From the NCBI RefSeq assembly GCF_900108185.1, contig NZ_FNVA01000001.1, forward strand, positions 1,116,001 through 1,180,000: 64,000 bases of DNA, read 5' to 3'. The translations under genes and the position numbers were made by a program. The DNA is from Bryocella elongata. GTDB lineage: Bacteria > Acidobacteriota > Terriglobia > Terriglobales > Acidobacteriaceae. Below, in pieces: positions 25,715 to 36,100 of the stretch (position 1 is its first letter; every line of letters begins with the position of its first letter). The notes below the pieces were generated by a model. That model worked only from the letters and a program-made list of their open reading frames with translations, was not told the DNA's origin and did no database searches.

Positions 25715-26878
25715 GTGAACCCGAATCCGTTTCTTGGTGTCATCTTCCACTGGATTGGAGGCTTTGCCTCCGCCACCAACTTCATTCCGTTTCGTGGAAT
25801 CAAGCGCTGGTCGTGGGAGGTGTACTGGATCATCCAGGGCATCGCGGCCTGGCTGATCGCCCCAACCGTGCTGGCGCTGATCTTCGTTCCCCACCCCTTC
25901 GCCATCCTTAAAGCAGCACACGAGCTTTCGCCGGGAAACATCTGGTGGCCGATGTTCTGGGGCCTGCTGTGGGGCGTGGGCGGTCTGACGTTCGGACTGG
26001 CCATCCGCTATCTCGGCCTGGGGCTGGGATATGCCATCGCGCTGGGCTTCTGCACCGCCTTCGGGACCGTCATTCCGCCGCTGTGGCACGGCATGATGGG
26101 TCCGATTGTGCATTCGACCTCGGGCAGGATCACCCTGGCGGGCGTCGGACTGTCGCTCGTGGCGATCGCCGTGAGCGGCGCTGCGGGAGCCAGCAAGGAA
26201 CGCGAGATCACCCCTGAAGAGAAGGCTGAGACCGGCGAGCGCGACTACTCGTTCGCCAAGGGCCTGGTCATCGCCATCTTCGCTGGCATCATGAGTTCGT
26301 TCTTCGCGATTGGCCTCGATGCCGGCAAACCCATCGGCGACATGACGCTGGCCGTGCTCAAGACCTCCGGCCGGGCGACGCTGTACTCGAACCTGCCGAT
26401 CCTGATCGTGGTGCTGTGGGGCGGCTTCATCACCAACTTTGTGTGGTCGCTGATCCTGCTCGCGAAGAACCACAGCTTTGCGCAGTTTACGGGCACGCCG
26501 GGTGACAACCCGATGGGAACCGCAGCGGTCACGGGCGAAACGCTGGTGGACTTCGACCCGCGCGACTACATCGGACACATCAACGGGCGCGTGCTGATCC
26601 TGAACTACCTGTTCGCAGCCTCGGCCGGGGTGATCTGGTACTTCCAGTTCTTCTTCTACTCGATGGGCCAGACGAAGATGGGCAAGTACGACTTCGCCAG
26701 CTGGACGCTGCACATGGCCAGCATCATCATCTTTGCGAACCTGTGGGGACTGGCGCTGAAGGAGTGGAAGGGTACGAGCTTCCGCACCCGGGCGCTCGTC
26801 TTTAGCGGTCTGCTGCTGCTGATCGGCTCGACGATCGTCGTAGGCTACGGCAGCTACCTGGCCGCGCAGCCAAAGTAG
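25715..26878 (+). CDS. rhaT: L-rhamnose/proton symporter
   Basis: Inner-membrane transporter of 387 residues with about ten helices, from the RhaT branch of the drug/metabolite transporter superfamily. The start (FLGVIFHWIGGFASATNFIPF) and the internal WEVYWIIQGIAAWLIAP are characteristic. It brings L-rhamnose in with protons for the isomerase encoded divergently. GTG 25715 follows GAGG at good spacing. The long minus-strand frame across it is a shadow. Confidence 0.92.
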   Translation: MNPNPFLGVIFHWIGGFASATNFIPFRGIKRWSWEVYWIIQGIAAWLIAPTVLALIFVPHPFAILKAAHELSPGNIWWPMFWGLLWGVGGLTFGLAIRYLGLGLGYAIALGFCTAFGTVIPPLWHGMMGPIVHSTSGRITLAGVGLSLVAIAVSGAAGASKEREITPEEKAETGERDYSFAKGLVIAIFAGIMSSFFAIGLDAGKPIGDMTLAVLKTSGRATLYSNLPILIVVLWGGFITNFVWSLILLAKNHSFAQFTGTPGDNPMGTAAVTGETLVDFDPRDYIGHINGRVLILNYLFAASAGVIWYFQFFFYSMGQTKMGKYDFASWTLHMASIIIFANLWGLALKEWKGTSFRTRALVFSGLLLLIGSTIVVGYGSYLAAQPK

Positions 26879-26889
26879 GAGCTTTTCTC

Positions 26890-26946
26890 CCGTTCTCTGC
26901 GGAACTCAATCGGATTCCCTTCCGTCAGAGTTCCGCAGGGGAACGG
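26890..26946 (+). terminator. Long hairpin after rhaT
   Basis: CCGTTCTCTGCGGAACTC (26890-26907) pairs with GAGTTCCGCAGGGGAACGG (26928-26946): eleven perfect pairs (CTGCGGAACTC), then six more outside a small bulge, around a 20-base loop. No T-run follows, so either a factor-assisted terminator or an RNA stability/leader element of secG. Confidence 0.5.
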
Positions 26947-27051
26947 TGGTAAACTGAACCGAGCATTCCAGCGATTTCCGTAGCACCTCTGCGGCGCGCG
27001 ATGCGAAACCTCTGCCGCTTTTGAGTGGCGCGAAAGATTGCCTTCCAACCG

Positions 27052-27339
27052 ATGGTCGCACTGCTGATTACCCTTCACGTTGTTGTCTGCCTGTTCCTCA
27101 TTGGCGTTGTTCTGCTGCAGCAGGGCAAGTCGGCTGATATCGCCAACGCCTTCGGCGGTCAGGGTTCGCAGACCGCGTTCGGTCCGCGCGGCGCGGCCAA
27201 CCTGTTGACGCGGCTCACGACCTGGTCGGCGGTGATCTTCATGTTGACCTCGATCTCGCTGACGATCATCCTGACCCGCACGACCAGCAGCAACGGCTCC
27301 GTGCTCTCGCACATGACGCAGAGCCAGGGCAAGAAGTAG
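27052..27339 (+). CDS. secG: Preprotein translocase subunit SecG
   Basis: Small inner-membrane subunit of the SecYEG channel. Two membrane helices flank the signature loop LLQQGKSADIANAFGGQGSQTAFGPRG. From ATG 27052 it has 95 residues and begins right at the first helix, as SecG usually does; the frame stays open to GTG 27025. No clear Shine-Dalgarno is visible for either start. It ends in a short polar tail and is followed by a strong terminator. The usual neighbour tpiA is not here. Confidence 0.9.
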   Translation: MVALLITLHVVVCLFLIGVVLLQQGKSADIANAFGGQGSQTAFGPRGAANLLTRLTTWSAVIFMLTSISLTIILTRTTSSNGSVLSHMTQSQGKK

Positions 27340-27374
27340 CTTCCCCGCGCGGATTTCCCGGCGCGTACGATCGA

Positions 27375-27404
27375 CGCAGGCCTTCCCGGCCTGCGTTTTC
27401 GTTT
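27375..27404 (+). terminator. Intrinsic terminator of secG
   Basis: Eight-base stem CGCAGGCC / GGCCTGCG with a TTCCC loop and a TTTTCGTTT tail. Confidence 0.92.
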
Positions 27405-27438
27405 GCAGACCCACCGCTCGCCCTCGGAGGAACAAGCC

Positions 27439-28092
27439 TTGATCCGTGTGACACTTCCTGTCGGCCTGCTGGGCTGCAACTGCACCATCTTGGGGGATGA
27501 GACCACGCGCGAGGCAATCGTCGTGGACCCCGGTGCGGACATCCCGCAGATCCTCTCCGCGCTGGCGAAACACCAGCTCACCGCCCGGAAGATCGTGATC
27601 ACCCACGCGCACTTCGATCACATCGCCAGCGCGCAGGAGCTGAAGCAGCTGACCGGAGCCCCGATCGTCTACAACAAGGCGGACCTGCCGCTGGTTGCGA
27701 TCATGGCCGACCAGCCGACCTGGGTGGGGATACCGAAGGGCGCCCTGGGCGAGCCCGACGTGCGGCCGCCGGACCACTCTCCCGCCGATGAAGAGCACCT
27801 GGTTGTCGGTGGTATCGATGCGACCGTGCTGCACACGCCCGGACACACCGAAGGCAGCCTGAGTCTGTGGATCCCGGCGGAGGGACTGCTCCTGGCCGGT
27901 GACACGCTCTTCGCCGGGGGCGTGGGACGCACCGACTTTCCTGGAGGCAACACCGGCAAGCTGCTTGCATCGATCAAAGAACGCCTGCTGCCGCTACCTG
28001 GCGCGACCGTCGTCGTACCCGGCCATGGACCGGACACGACGATCCTCGAGGAACGCGTCTCAAACCCGTATGTGGGTGAGGCTGCTCGCTGA
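27439..28092 (+). CDS. Metallo-beta-lactamase-fold hydrolase (glyoxalase II-like)
   Basis: Cytoplasmic binuclear metal hydrolase, 217 residues. Metal ligands: THAHFDHIASA (HxHxDH), TPGHTEGSLS, AGDTLFAGGVGRTDFPGG and PGHGPDT. TTG 27439 is chosen as start because GGAGG stands about nine bases upstream; the frame stays open to TTG 27403, but the secG terminator ends there. Close relatives hydrolyse S-lactoylglutathione-type thioesters or act in sulfur metabolism, but the substrate is not evident. Confidence 0.85.
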   Translation: MIRVTLPVGLLGCNCTILGDETTREAIVVDPGADIPQILSALAKHQLTARKIVITHAHFDHIASAQELKQLTGAPIVYNKADLPLVAIMADQPTWVGIPKGALGEPDVRPPDHSPADEEHLVVGGIDATVLHTPGHTEGSLSLWIPAEGLLLAGDTLFAGGVGRTDFPGGNTGKLLASIKERLLPLPGATVVVPGHGPDTTILEERVSNPYVGEAAR

Positions 28093-28181
28093 GCGAGTTC
28101 TCGCCTTACATCGCTACGCAGATGAAGCTTTAGAGGTATGAGGGGCGAGGCCAAAGCAGGGCGCGATTCCTGGGGTAACGC

Positions 28182-29381
28182 TCAGTCGATGGGCAGGAGT
28201 TCGAGGCCTGCGCTCCAGATCTCCGGCGGCGTCAGCAGACTGAGCACGCAACGCCCTGCACCCAGACCGTAGAAGTCCCCCGGCTGCACCAGCACACCTT
28301 GATGCAGGGCACCGAGAGCGAAATCGGCCAACTCGCCATTCGTGATCGCACGGTCCCGAGGTACACGCAGGATCGCCGTCCAGCCACCCTCCAGCGGCAT
28401 ACGCTGCGCCTGGGTGTCCTTCAGGCGCTGGTCGAGTAGCGCGAGGTTCGCTGTGACACGCTCGCGAATCTGCCGCTGCATCGCTTCGCGTGCCCGGAGC
28501 CATGGCTGCAACGACCACTGGGTGGGTGCGTTGACGGAGAGGAAGGTGTCGGCGATGATCTCGATACGCTCCATCGCCGCGCGCACCACGGCCTTCGGTC
28601 CGGAAGCCGCTATCCAGGAAAGCTTCATCTGCGGCAGAGCGCAGACCTTGCTCAGTCCGCTGAGCACGAAGGTCAGCGCCTCACCACCATCGGCGAAGGT
28701 CTTCGCATCTGCGCCACCGATGGCGTAGTCAAGAAAGACCTCGTCGACGATGAGGGCGAGAGAGTGCTTCGCGCACAGGCGATCGAGCTGCGCGCGCTCT
28801 TCCGGCGATACCAGGCTTCCAGTGGGATTGTTGGGATGGACGACGATGATGGCCCGCGTGCGCTCGCCGATGAGCTCCTCCAACGCCTGGAAGTCGATGT
28901 GCCAGGCGTGGTCTCCGTCGATGGTCGCACCGGGATCGAGCCATAGCGGATACTCTCGGAGGCGCACAGCATCGAGCTGCGCGATGTAGTCAAACAGCGG
29001 ATAGCTGGGACGCGCAATCAGCACCTCATCGCCTGGGTTGCAAAGCAGCCGGAAGAGGAAGCTGTAGGCTTCGCTGGTGCTGGTGGTGAGGCAGAGAGTC
29101 TCAATCGCGAGATCGACGCCGTGGTCGCGATAGTACCGGGCGACGGCCTCTCGCGCATGCGCCATGCCGAGCGAGTCCGGCTCGTACCGCATGGCGTTGG
29201 GACTCGCCAGGGGAGCGAGCCACAGCGCGGGATCGTAGTGAAATCCGCAAAAGGTGGGATTGGATGCGGTGAGGTCGAAGAGCTCACGTCCCTGTGCACG
29301 TGCCAGCGCCCGCGCGTCGCGGGTCGCCACGGTCAGGGTGTTTTCTTCAAGCTCCCAGCTGGTTCGTTCGGAGAATTTCAT
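28182..29381 (-). CDS. Class I/II aminotransferase (PLP-dependent)
   Basis: Cytoplasmic fold-type I aminotransferase, 399 residues. Visible: VVHPNNPTGSLV (substrate and cofactor loop), the conserved VDEVFLDYA, and the PLP lysine in LSGLSKVCALPQMKLSW. An LCLTTSTSEAYSFLF segment binds the cofactor phosphate. The resemblance is to aspartate/alanine-type enzymes; the amino-acid partner cannot be fixed. It is divergent from a HAD gene with only 22 bp between the starts. Confidence 0.87.
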   Translation of the reverse strand: MKFSERTSWELEENTLTVATRDARALARAQGRELFDLTASNPTFCGFHYDPALWLAPLASPNAMRYEPDSLGMAHAREAVARYYRDHGVDLAIETLCLTTSTSEAYSFLFRLLCNPGDEVLIARPSYPLFDYIAQLDAVRLREYPLWLDPGATIDGDHAWHIDFQALEELIGERTRAIIVVHPNNPTGSLVSPEERAQLDRLCAKHSLALIVDEVFLDYAIGGADAKTFADGGEALTFVLSGLSKVCALPQMKLSWIAASGPKAVVRAAMERIEIIADTFLSVNAPTQWSLQPWLRAREAMQRQIRERVTANLALLDQRLKDTQAQRMPLEGGWTAILRVPRDRAITNGELADFALGALHQGVLVQPGDFYGLGAGRCVLSLLTPPEIWSAGLELLPID

Positions 29382-29403
29382 CGTTCCCTACAATGGTGTC
29401 ACG

Positions 29404-30027
29404 ATGCCGTCCTCTCAGCCGATCCGCGCCGTCCTCTTTGACTATGGCCAGGTGCTCAGCACCGCACCGGTTCCAGCCGCCTGGGAGCGACTCAAGGCCG
29501 TGTTCGGCGCGGACGAGGAGGCGTTTCACACCGCCTATTGGCGTCATCGCCATGACTACGACCGCGGTACGTTGAACGCGGACACTTACTGGTCTGCGGT
29601 CGCCAGCGACCTGGGGCGGACCATCACCGCCGAGCAGGAAGAGACGCTCCGCAAGGCCGATACCGACCTCTGGACGCAGCTGAATGAGCCGATGGTGGCG
29701 TGGGCCGGCTCGCTTCCGGCACGTGGGCTGAAGCGCGGCATCCTCTCCAACATCGGCGATGCGATGGAGCACGGTGTGCTCGAACGCTGCCCCTGGCTAA
29801 AGGACTTCGACCACCTGACCTTCTCGCACCGGTTGAAGATCGCCAAGCCGGAGGCCGCGATCTACGAGCATGCAGCGCAGGGACTGGGCGTCGCGCCGGA
29901 AGAGATTCTCTTCCTCGACGACCGCGCGGAGAACATTGCGGCCGCTCGCGCCGCCGGCATGCGGGCGATCCAATATACGGACCACGCGGCCTTTATTCGC
30001 GAGATCGAAGCGCTGGGACTGGCGTAG
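29404..30027 (+). CDS. HAD-superfamily phosphatase with DxG motif I (YihX-like)
   Basis: Hydrolase of the HAD-IA group, 207 residues from ATG 29404; longer frames run into the divergent aminotransferase. Motif I is LFDYGQVL, so the second catalytic Asp is Gly, as in the YihX-type sugar phosphatases (FDLGN). Motif II is ILSNIGD, motif III has the Lys of RLKIAKPEAAIYEHA and motif IV is FLDDRAENIAAARAAGM. Glucose-1-phosphate-type substrates are possible by analogy with YihX. Nothing in the neighbourhood fixes the role. Confidence 0.82.
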   Translation: MPSSQPIRAVLFDYGQVLSTAPVPAAWERLKAVFGADEEAFHTAYWRHRHDYDRGTLNADTYWSAVASDLGRTITAEQEETLRKADTDLWTQLNEPMVAWAGSLPARGLKRGILSNIGDAMEHGVLERCPWLKDFDHLTFSHRLKIAKPEAAIYEHAAQGLGVAPEEILFLDDRAENIAAARAAGMRAIQYTDHAAFIREIEALGLA

Positions 30028-30175
30028 ACGGCGGCTCTATAGCGCAGACCGGTTCCGATTCGGGACCTGGTTGAGCCCTGACTCATCTTCGTTTTATCTT
30101 CGTACACCGCGACTGTACTGATTTGCATTCGTATGGAGACAGGCCGCACGCGGAGTGACCAGCGGCCGCTCTGCG

Positions 30176-33100
30176 ATGACCCTGCGAACCCGTGTGCACC
30201 CTTCCCTGCTGCTCGCCCTCCTAGCCATCATGGCGTGTCTGGGCGGGGTCGAATCGGCTGCGGCGCAGGCGGTGAACGCTACGCAGGCTGTTACGTTGCA
30301 GGGGCTTCGCACTTCAGGCGGCCATGGGGCGTTTCGCGCGGCGGCATTTGGTCCAAACGGGAACCTGTACGTCTTGCTCGACCAGCACGACGGCGTCCGC
30401 GTACTGGAGTTCAACTCGAGCGCGACACAGGTGCTTGCTCAAACGCAGCAGGGGGCGACCGGGGATGCCGGGCTCGCGATGGCCTTCGATCCAGCCGGAA
30501 ACCTTTACGTCACCGGCACGACGAGCAGTTCGACCCTCGCCGGCACCGGAGGGGCAGCCTTCCCAACTCGCGCGGACAACTCGACGAACAGCTTTCTGGC
30601 GAAGTATGACGCGAACCTGAACCTCGCCTTCCTGACCTTCCTGGGATCACGCGCCACGGCAGCAGCGAGCGTTGCGGCAACGGCTGACGCGGTCTTCGTC
30701 ACGGGCATCACCTTCAATCCTTCGTTCCCGGTCACTTCGGCGGGGCTGCAGCAGGCACCGGCCGAAGGCTCGAGCGAGAACGGCTTCGTGGAACGCTTCA
30801 GCACCGACGGCACGACTCTGGTCTACGCCACGTATCTCACGGGAGTGAACGGCAACACCGTGCCCGCGGCGATCGCGGCGGACACCACTGATGACGCGTA
30901 CATTGCCGGCGCCACGAGCTCCAGCGGCTATCCCACCTTCGCCGCGCTTGTACCCGAGATGATCGGCGATGCCACAACGACGGCAGGGTTCCTCACCAGG
31001 CTGAATCCGACGGGAAGCGCCCTTGTCTTCTCCAGCTTCATTCCCGGGACGGGCATCACGGGCATGGCTCTGGATCATGCGACCAACTCCCTGCTGCTTG
31101 CGGGGAACGTGGCACCCGGGCAGTTCCCTATCGCAACCGTATCGGGCCCGTTGACCTCGGCGAGCTACCAGTCGGTGCTGCGCCTTCCACTGGACGGGCA
31201 AAGCGTTACGGGCTCGGCGATCACGGTTCCGGCCAGCGCCAGCTTTGTCACGCCTGCCGGCGGCGGCACAGCGTGGGTCTCGGCGTCGATTTCGACGCCG
31301 CTCTTTCCCGGAGCGACGCCGCCCGGCTACAGCCTGGGAGATTCCGCTCTCTTGCATCTCAACTCGGCTTACGGCTTCGACCAGACGCTGCGCTTCGGGG
31401 GCCTGCCCACCAGCAACGCGGGTTACGCCACGGTGACCAGCGCGCCCGCGGCGCCCGCCGTGAGCAACGCGGGCACCACAGCCGCTCTCCCCATGGTCGA
31501 GAGCGTGACGATCAGCGGCGCGCTCGCCACCAGCGAGGCCTTTGACCTTCCCTTGGCAGCAGCCCCAAGCACCGCTCTGCCCAACGCCCTGCACGATGCG
31601 GTCACCGGCGCGGCATGTGGCAGCGGGCAATGCACGGCATCCGCGGGGCTGCTGGCGCTGGTGGAGACGGCCAGCTCGCAGCCCAGCCTTGCGCTCTCCG
31701 TGGACAGCCTGCCGAACCTTATCCTGAGGAACCTGGGGTCAGCCACGGCGACAGGCCTCGGCTTCGCGATCAGCGGCTACTCGCTGTCTGCGACAACCTG
31801 CGGCACGACGCTGGCTCCGTCGAGCCAATGCATGCTCACGGTAGCGGGCACTGGCCCGGGCTCGTTGACGGTCTCTTCCTCCAACGCGGATACGCAGACG
31901 TTCAGCCTCCCCGCGACCACAGCAACCGCCAGTGCCATTGCGTTGAGCACCTTCGAGCTTGACTTCGGGATCGTGACCTCAACGAGCTCCCCTGCTACGG
32001 AGACGCTCACCATCACCAACCTGACAGGAACGCCGCAGAGCTTTCCGGTGAAGCCTGACGGGGGCGCATCGAGCACGCCTTATGCGCTCTCGGCGAGCTC
32101 CACGGACTGCGCAGCTGGCACTGGAGCGGGCACCTTTGTGGTGGCCGCATCGTCGAGTTGCCACGTCGTGTTCTCGCTCACGGCATCGTCGTCGATCGAC
32201 ACCGCAGTGCGCCAGCCATGGCTGGTGGGGACACGTGACGTGATCCTTACCGGCTGGTCGCAGGTCTCGGCCCTGAACCTTTCGGCGCAGGAGGTCGACT
32301 TCGGCGTGCAGTTCGCTGGGGCTTCGTCGATACGGCTTCCGCGCTACCTTTACCTCTCCAACGACGGCAGCACGGCGATCGCGCACACCCGGGCGGGGCT
32401 CCCGGCGAGCTCTCCATTCAGCGTCAGCGACGGCTGCCCAACGGTCCTCGATCCGCACACCGTTTGTCAGATCGCGATCGGTTACAACGCTCCATCGACG
32501 ACGAGCGAAGATACAGCCACGCTCAACCTTGACGACGGGTTGAGCGTACTGATTGCAGGCCAGACAAGGCCCCAGCAAGGCACGACAGGCAGCGCGACAA
32601 ACCCAAGCCTGTCCGTGAGCCCGAGCGCGATCTCGTTCGCGACCCCGGTGGTCACGACGGGATACTCGTCCACCACGCAGACGATCACCGTGAGCAATAC
32701 CGGGGCAGTTCCGCTCGCGCCGTCGCTGGCTGTCAACGGTGACTTCACGATGGCCAGCGGCTGCGGAGCCACCCTGGCCGCCGGAGCAAGTTGCCAGGCG
32801 CTGCTTACCTTTGCGCCTTCGCAGCCCGGAGCGCGCAGCGGCGTGCTCAGCATCTCGACGGGCACAACGTTCGCGCCTACTGTCGTTTCCCTCAGCGGCA
32901 CCGCGCTTCCGATTCTTCCGTCGAACAACGGCAACCTGAGCCTTGGTCAGACGTACGCTGGTGAACCGCTGGTCGCGTGGTACCTGGTGCAACAGCCGCT
33001 GACGTCGCTTACGGTCGCCAGCGCCAGCCCTCAGTTCAGCGTTGTGCTTGAGCCCAACACCGGCAGCGCGCCGACTGCGATCTCTCCGGCGGCCTTTGCG

Positions 33101-36100
33101 CAGACTGTGTCTGGCGCCTGCAACGGCTGCTACCTTGGCGTGCGCTTTCTCTCGCAGACTGCGGGCGCGCAGTCGGTGTCGCTGAGCTTCAACACGATCA
33201 GCGGAGGCAACTCGTACGTGGTCGGCCTCAGCGCGACTGCGATGCCGGTGCAGGGGCTGCTGCTCTCCCCCACGGTGCGGGACTTTGGCCCGCTTGCGGT
33301 CAACAGCTCCTCTGCGCCCATCGTCTTCACGCTTGCGAACCTGCTGGCTTCTCCTGCAACTGCGAACATCCAGACGGTGGCTGCGACGGGCGACTTCCAT
33401 GTCGTCACGAATCAGAGTGGGGGTGCGGCCTGCTCGGGTGCGCTGGTCGAAACGGGCTCCTGCTTTGTCGCGGTCCAGTTCGCTCCCACGGCGACCGGCG
33501 ACCGGACCGGGACTCTCACCATCGCGACCGATCAAGGAACCGTCACGGCAAGCCTGACCGGCTTCGGTCTCTCCGATCCGGGGTTTGCTCTCTCATCCAA
33601 TGCACTGACCTTCACCAACGCACCGAACAGCACGGCGACGCAGCAGCAGATCACGCTGACGAATACCGGCAGCGTGAACCTCAGCATCGGCACACCTCTC
33701 AGCAGCGATGCGAGCTTCACCGCAACCTCGACCTGCGGAGCGCTTGCCGTGCAGGCGACATGCACAGTCACCGTCACCTTCGCACCGCAAAGTGCAACGG
33801 TAAGCGCCACGCTTTCGATCCCCGTCACATCCACCATCAACGGCCAGGTCAGTACGACGACCTACACGGTCCCGCTCACGGGCTCTTACACCACGCAGCA
33901 GGCAGGCCTTGAGCTCGTGCCCGGGCAGGTGAACTTCGGCTCCGCAGCGACAGCAACAGCCGGGACGACGAGGTTGTTCACCCTGAACAACCTGACCGCG
34001 AAGGCGCTTGTGGTCTCGTTTACCGCGCCGCGCAACTTCCCGCTCGACGCCCCTGCGCCTTGCCCCACGATCGCAGCCAATGCCAGCTGCACGTTCACCG
34101 TCGACTATCTTCCTTTGACCGCCGGCGCTCTCACCGGAACGCTCTTTGCGAATGGAGCGCCTGCGGATGGGACCGCTGTGGACGGCGCCAGTGCCGTCCA
34201 GGCGCTTGCGTATCTGCAGGGCTATGGAACAGGCAGCGCTTCACTCAGCCTCTCCGGCAGCAATGCTCCAGGGGCGCCACTGAACTTTGGCCAGGCGACA
34301 AGCGGCCAAACCACGACGCAGACAATCGTCGTGACGAACAACGGGACCGCACCCCTGAACGTGCTTCGGGTCGTGAGCCAGCCGCCTTTCCTCGCCACGA
34401 CTACCTGCGGAACCGTTCTCGCGCCTTCGGCTACCTGCAACATCGTGCTCACTTATGCGCCGATCTACGAGGTCGCAACGGGGACCTCCGCGACACCGCG
34501 GAACGATGCGGGGCTGCTCACCATCGAGAGCGACGCTGTCTCGAGCCCCGACGTGCTGGAGCTCATTGGCACCGCCGGAGCCGTCATATCACCGAGCCCT
34601 GCGAGCAGCGCGGTCGTCGCTGCGTACTCATTGTCGGAGCAATCGCTGACATTTCCTCCCACCGGTATCGGCAATGCTTCGGCACCGCAGACCGTGACGC
34701 TCACTAACACGGGAACGACGTTGCTGGGAATGAGCGGCATCCATGCACCGGCGGACTTCACCACGACCTCCACGTGCGGTGCGCTGGTGCCTTCTGCCAC
34801 GTGCACCCTCAGTGTCACCTTCACACCGACGACCGCAAGCACCGCAACAACGCGAGCCGAAGCCATCGGGATCGTCACGAACGGGTCGGCGGCGCTGGAC
34901 TTCATCAGCGTCGTCGGCAGCGCGGGCACGTCGGAGTTGCAGCTGAACCCCACCACGGTCGCGTTTGGAACGGTGAACGTTGGGGCTACCGGCACCGCGT
35001 CCGTGACGGTCATGAACTCCGGCACGACGCCGGTCGTATTCAATGCAGTCGCTGCCACGGGAGCGTTCACCGCAAGCGCGGGTACGTGCCCTCTGCCGGG
35101 AGCTTCCCTGGCTGTGGGCGCAACCTGCACGCTCAGCGTGGGCTTCTCCCCGACGATCCAAGGAACAGCGACAGGCACGCTCAGCCTCTCGACGAGTGCG
35201 GGGACTCAGCCGCTCACGGTCCAGCTGACGGGAACCGCAGTCATTGCCACCTTGACCGTCGTACCGGGAGCTTTGGCTTTCAGCACGATCGCTCTGGGAT
35301 CTTCCGGAACGCTGAACCTGACGTTGACCAACACGGGCACCGCGCCGGTGGCCAACATCTCCGCGTCGATTTCAGGGAGCAACGCTGCGGACTTCTCGGT
35401 GATTACGCCCTGCCCCGGCACTTTGCAGCCGGGAGCTTTCTGCACGGCCATCGTCAGCTTTACGCCTGCGGCTGGCGGTTCGCGAGCGGCTACCCTGACG
35501 GTCTCCAGCTCCGATCCCAGTGGACCGGCGATCATCCCGCTGTCCGGCGCAGGAGTGACACTGGCCGGCTCTTTTGCCCTCACGGTCAACGGCGGACAGA
35601 CAACCGCATCGGCGACGGTCGCGAGCGGTTCGCCTGCGGTCTTTCCGCTGACGCTCACCCCGATCAATGGCTTTACCGGGACGGTGGCACTCACCTGCAC
35701 CGCGATCGCCGGGGGGCAGTACGCCACGTGCTCGATCGCTCCATCGACGCTCACGATCACCGCAGGAGCACAGCCCTCCACGGCGACGATCAATACGATC
35801 ACCAAGCTCGTGACGAGTCTGCGCCCCGGATGGAGTATCGGGCTGACGACACTTCCGGTGGTTGGGATGCTGCTGCTGGGTGGGGCGCGGCGCAGAAGAT
35901 CTTACGTGGCCACGGTGGTGCTGCTGGCCGGGTTTGGGCTTTCCGCCACGCTCGCGCTGGCAGGATGCGGCGGGAAGTCTGCGCCGCTGACGGGCACCGG
36001 GAGCGGTGGAAGTTCCGGCACGCTCAACACGCCTGCCGGAAGCTACCAGTACGTCGTCACCGCAACCTCAACCAGTGGGACCACGATTACATCCAGCGTG

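Noticed and set aside
31979-33535. 518-residue minus-strand open frame in the repeat protein
   Set aside because: Antisense shadow of the Ig-like repeats, very Arg-rich, no start signal.
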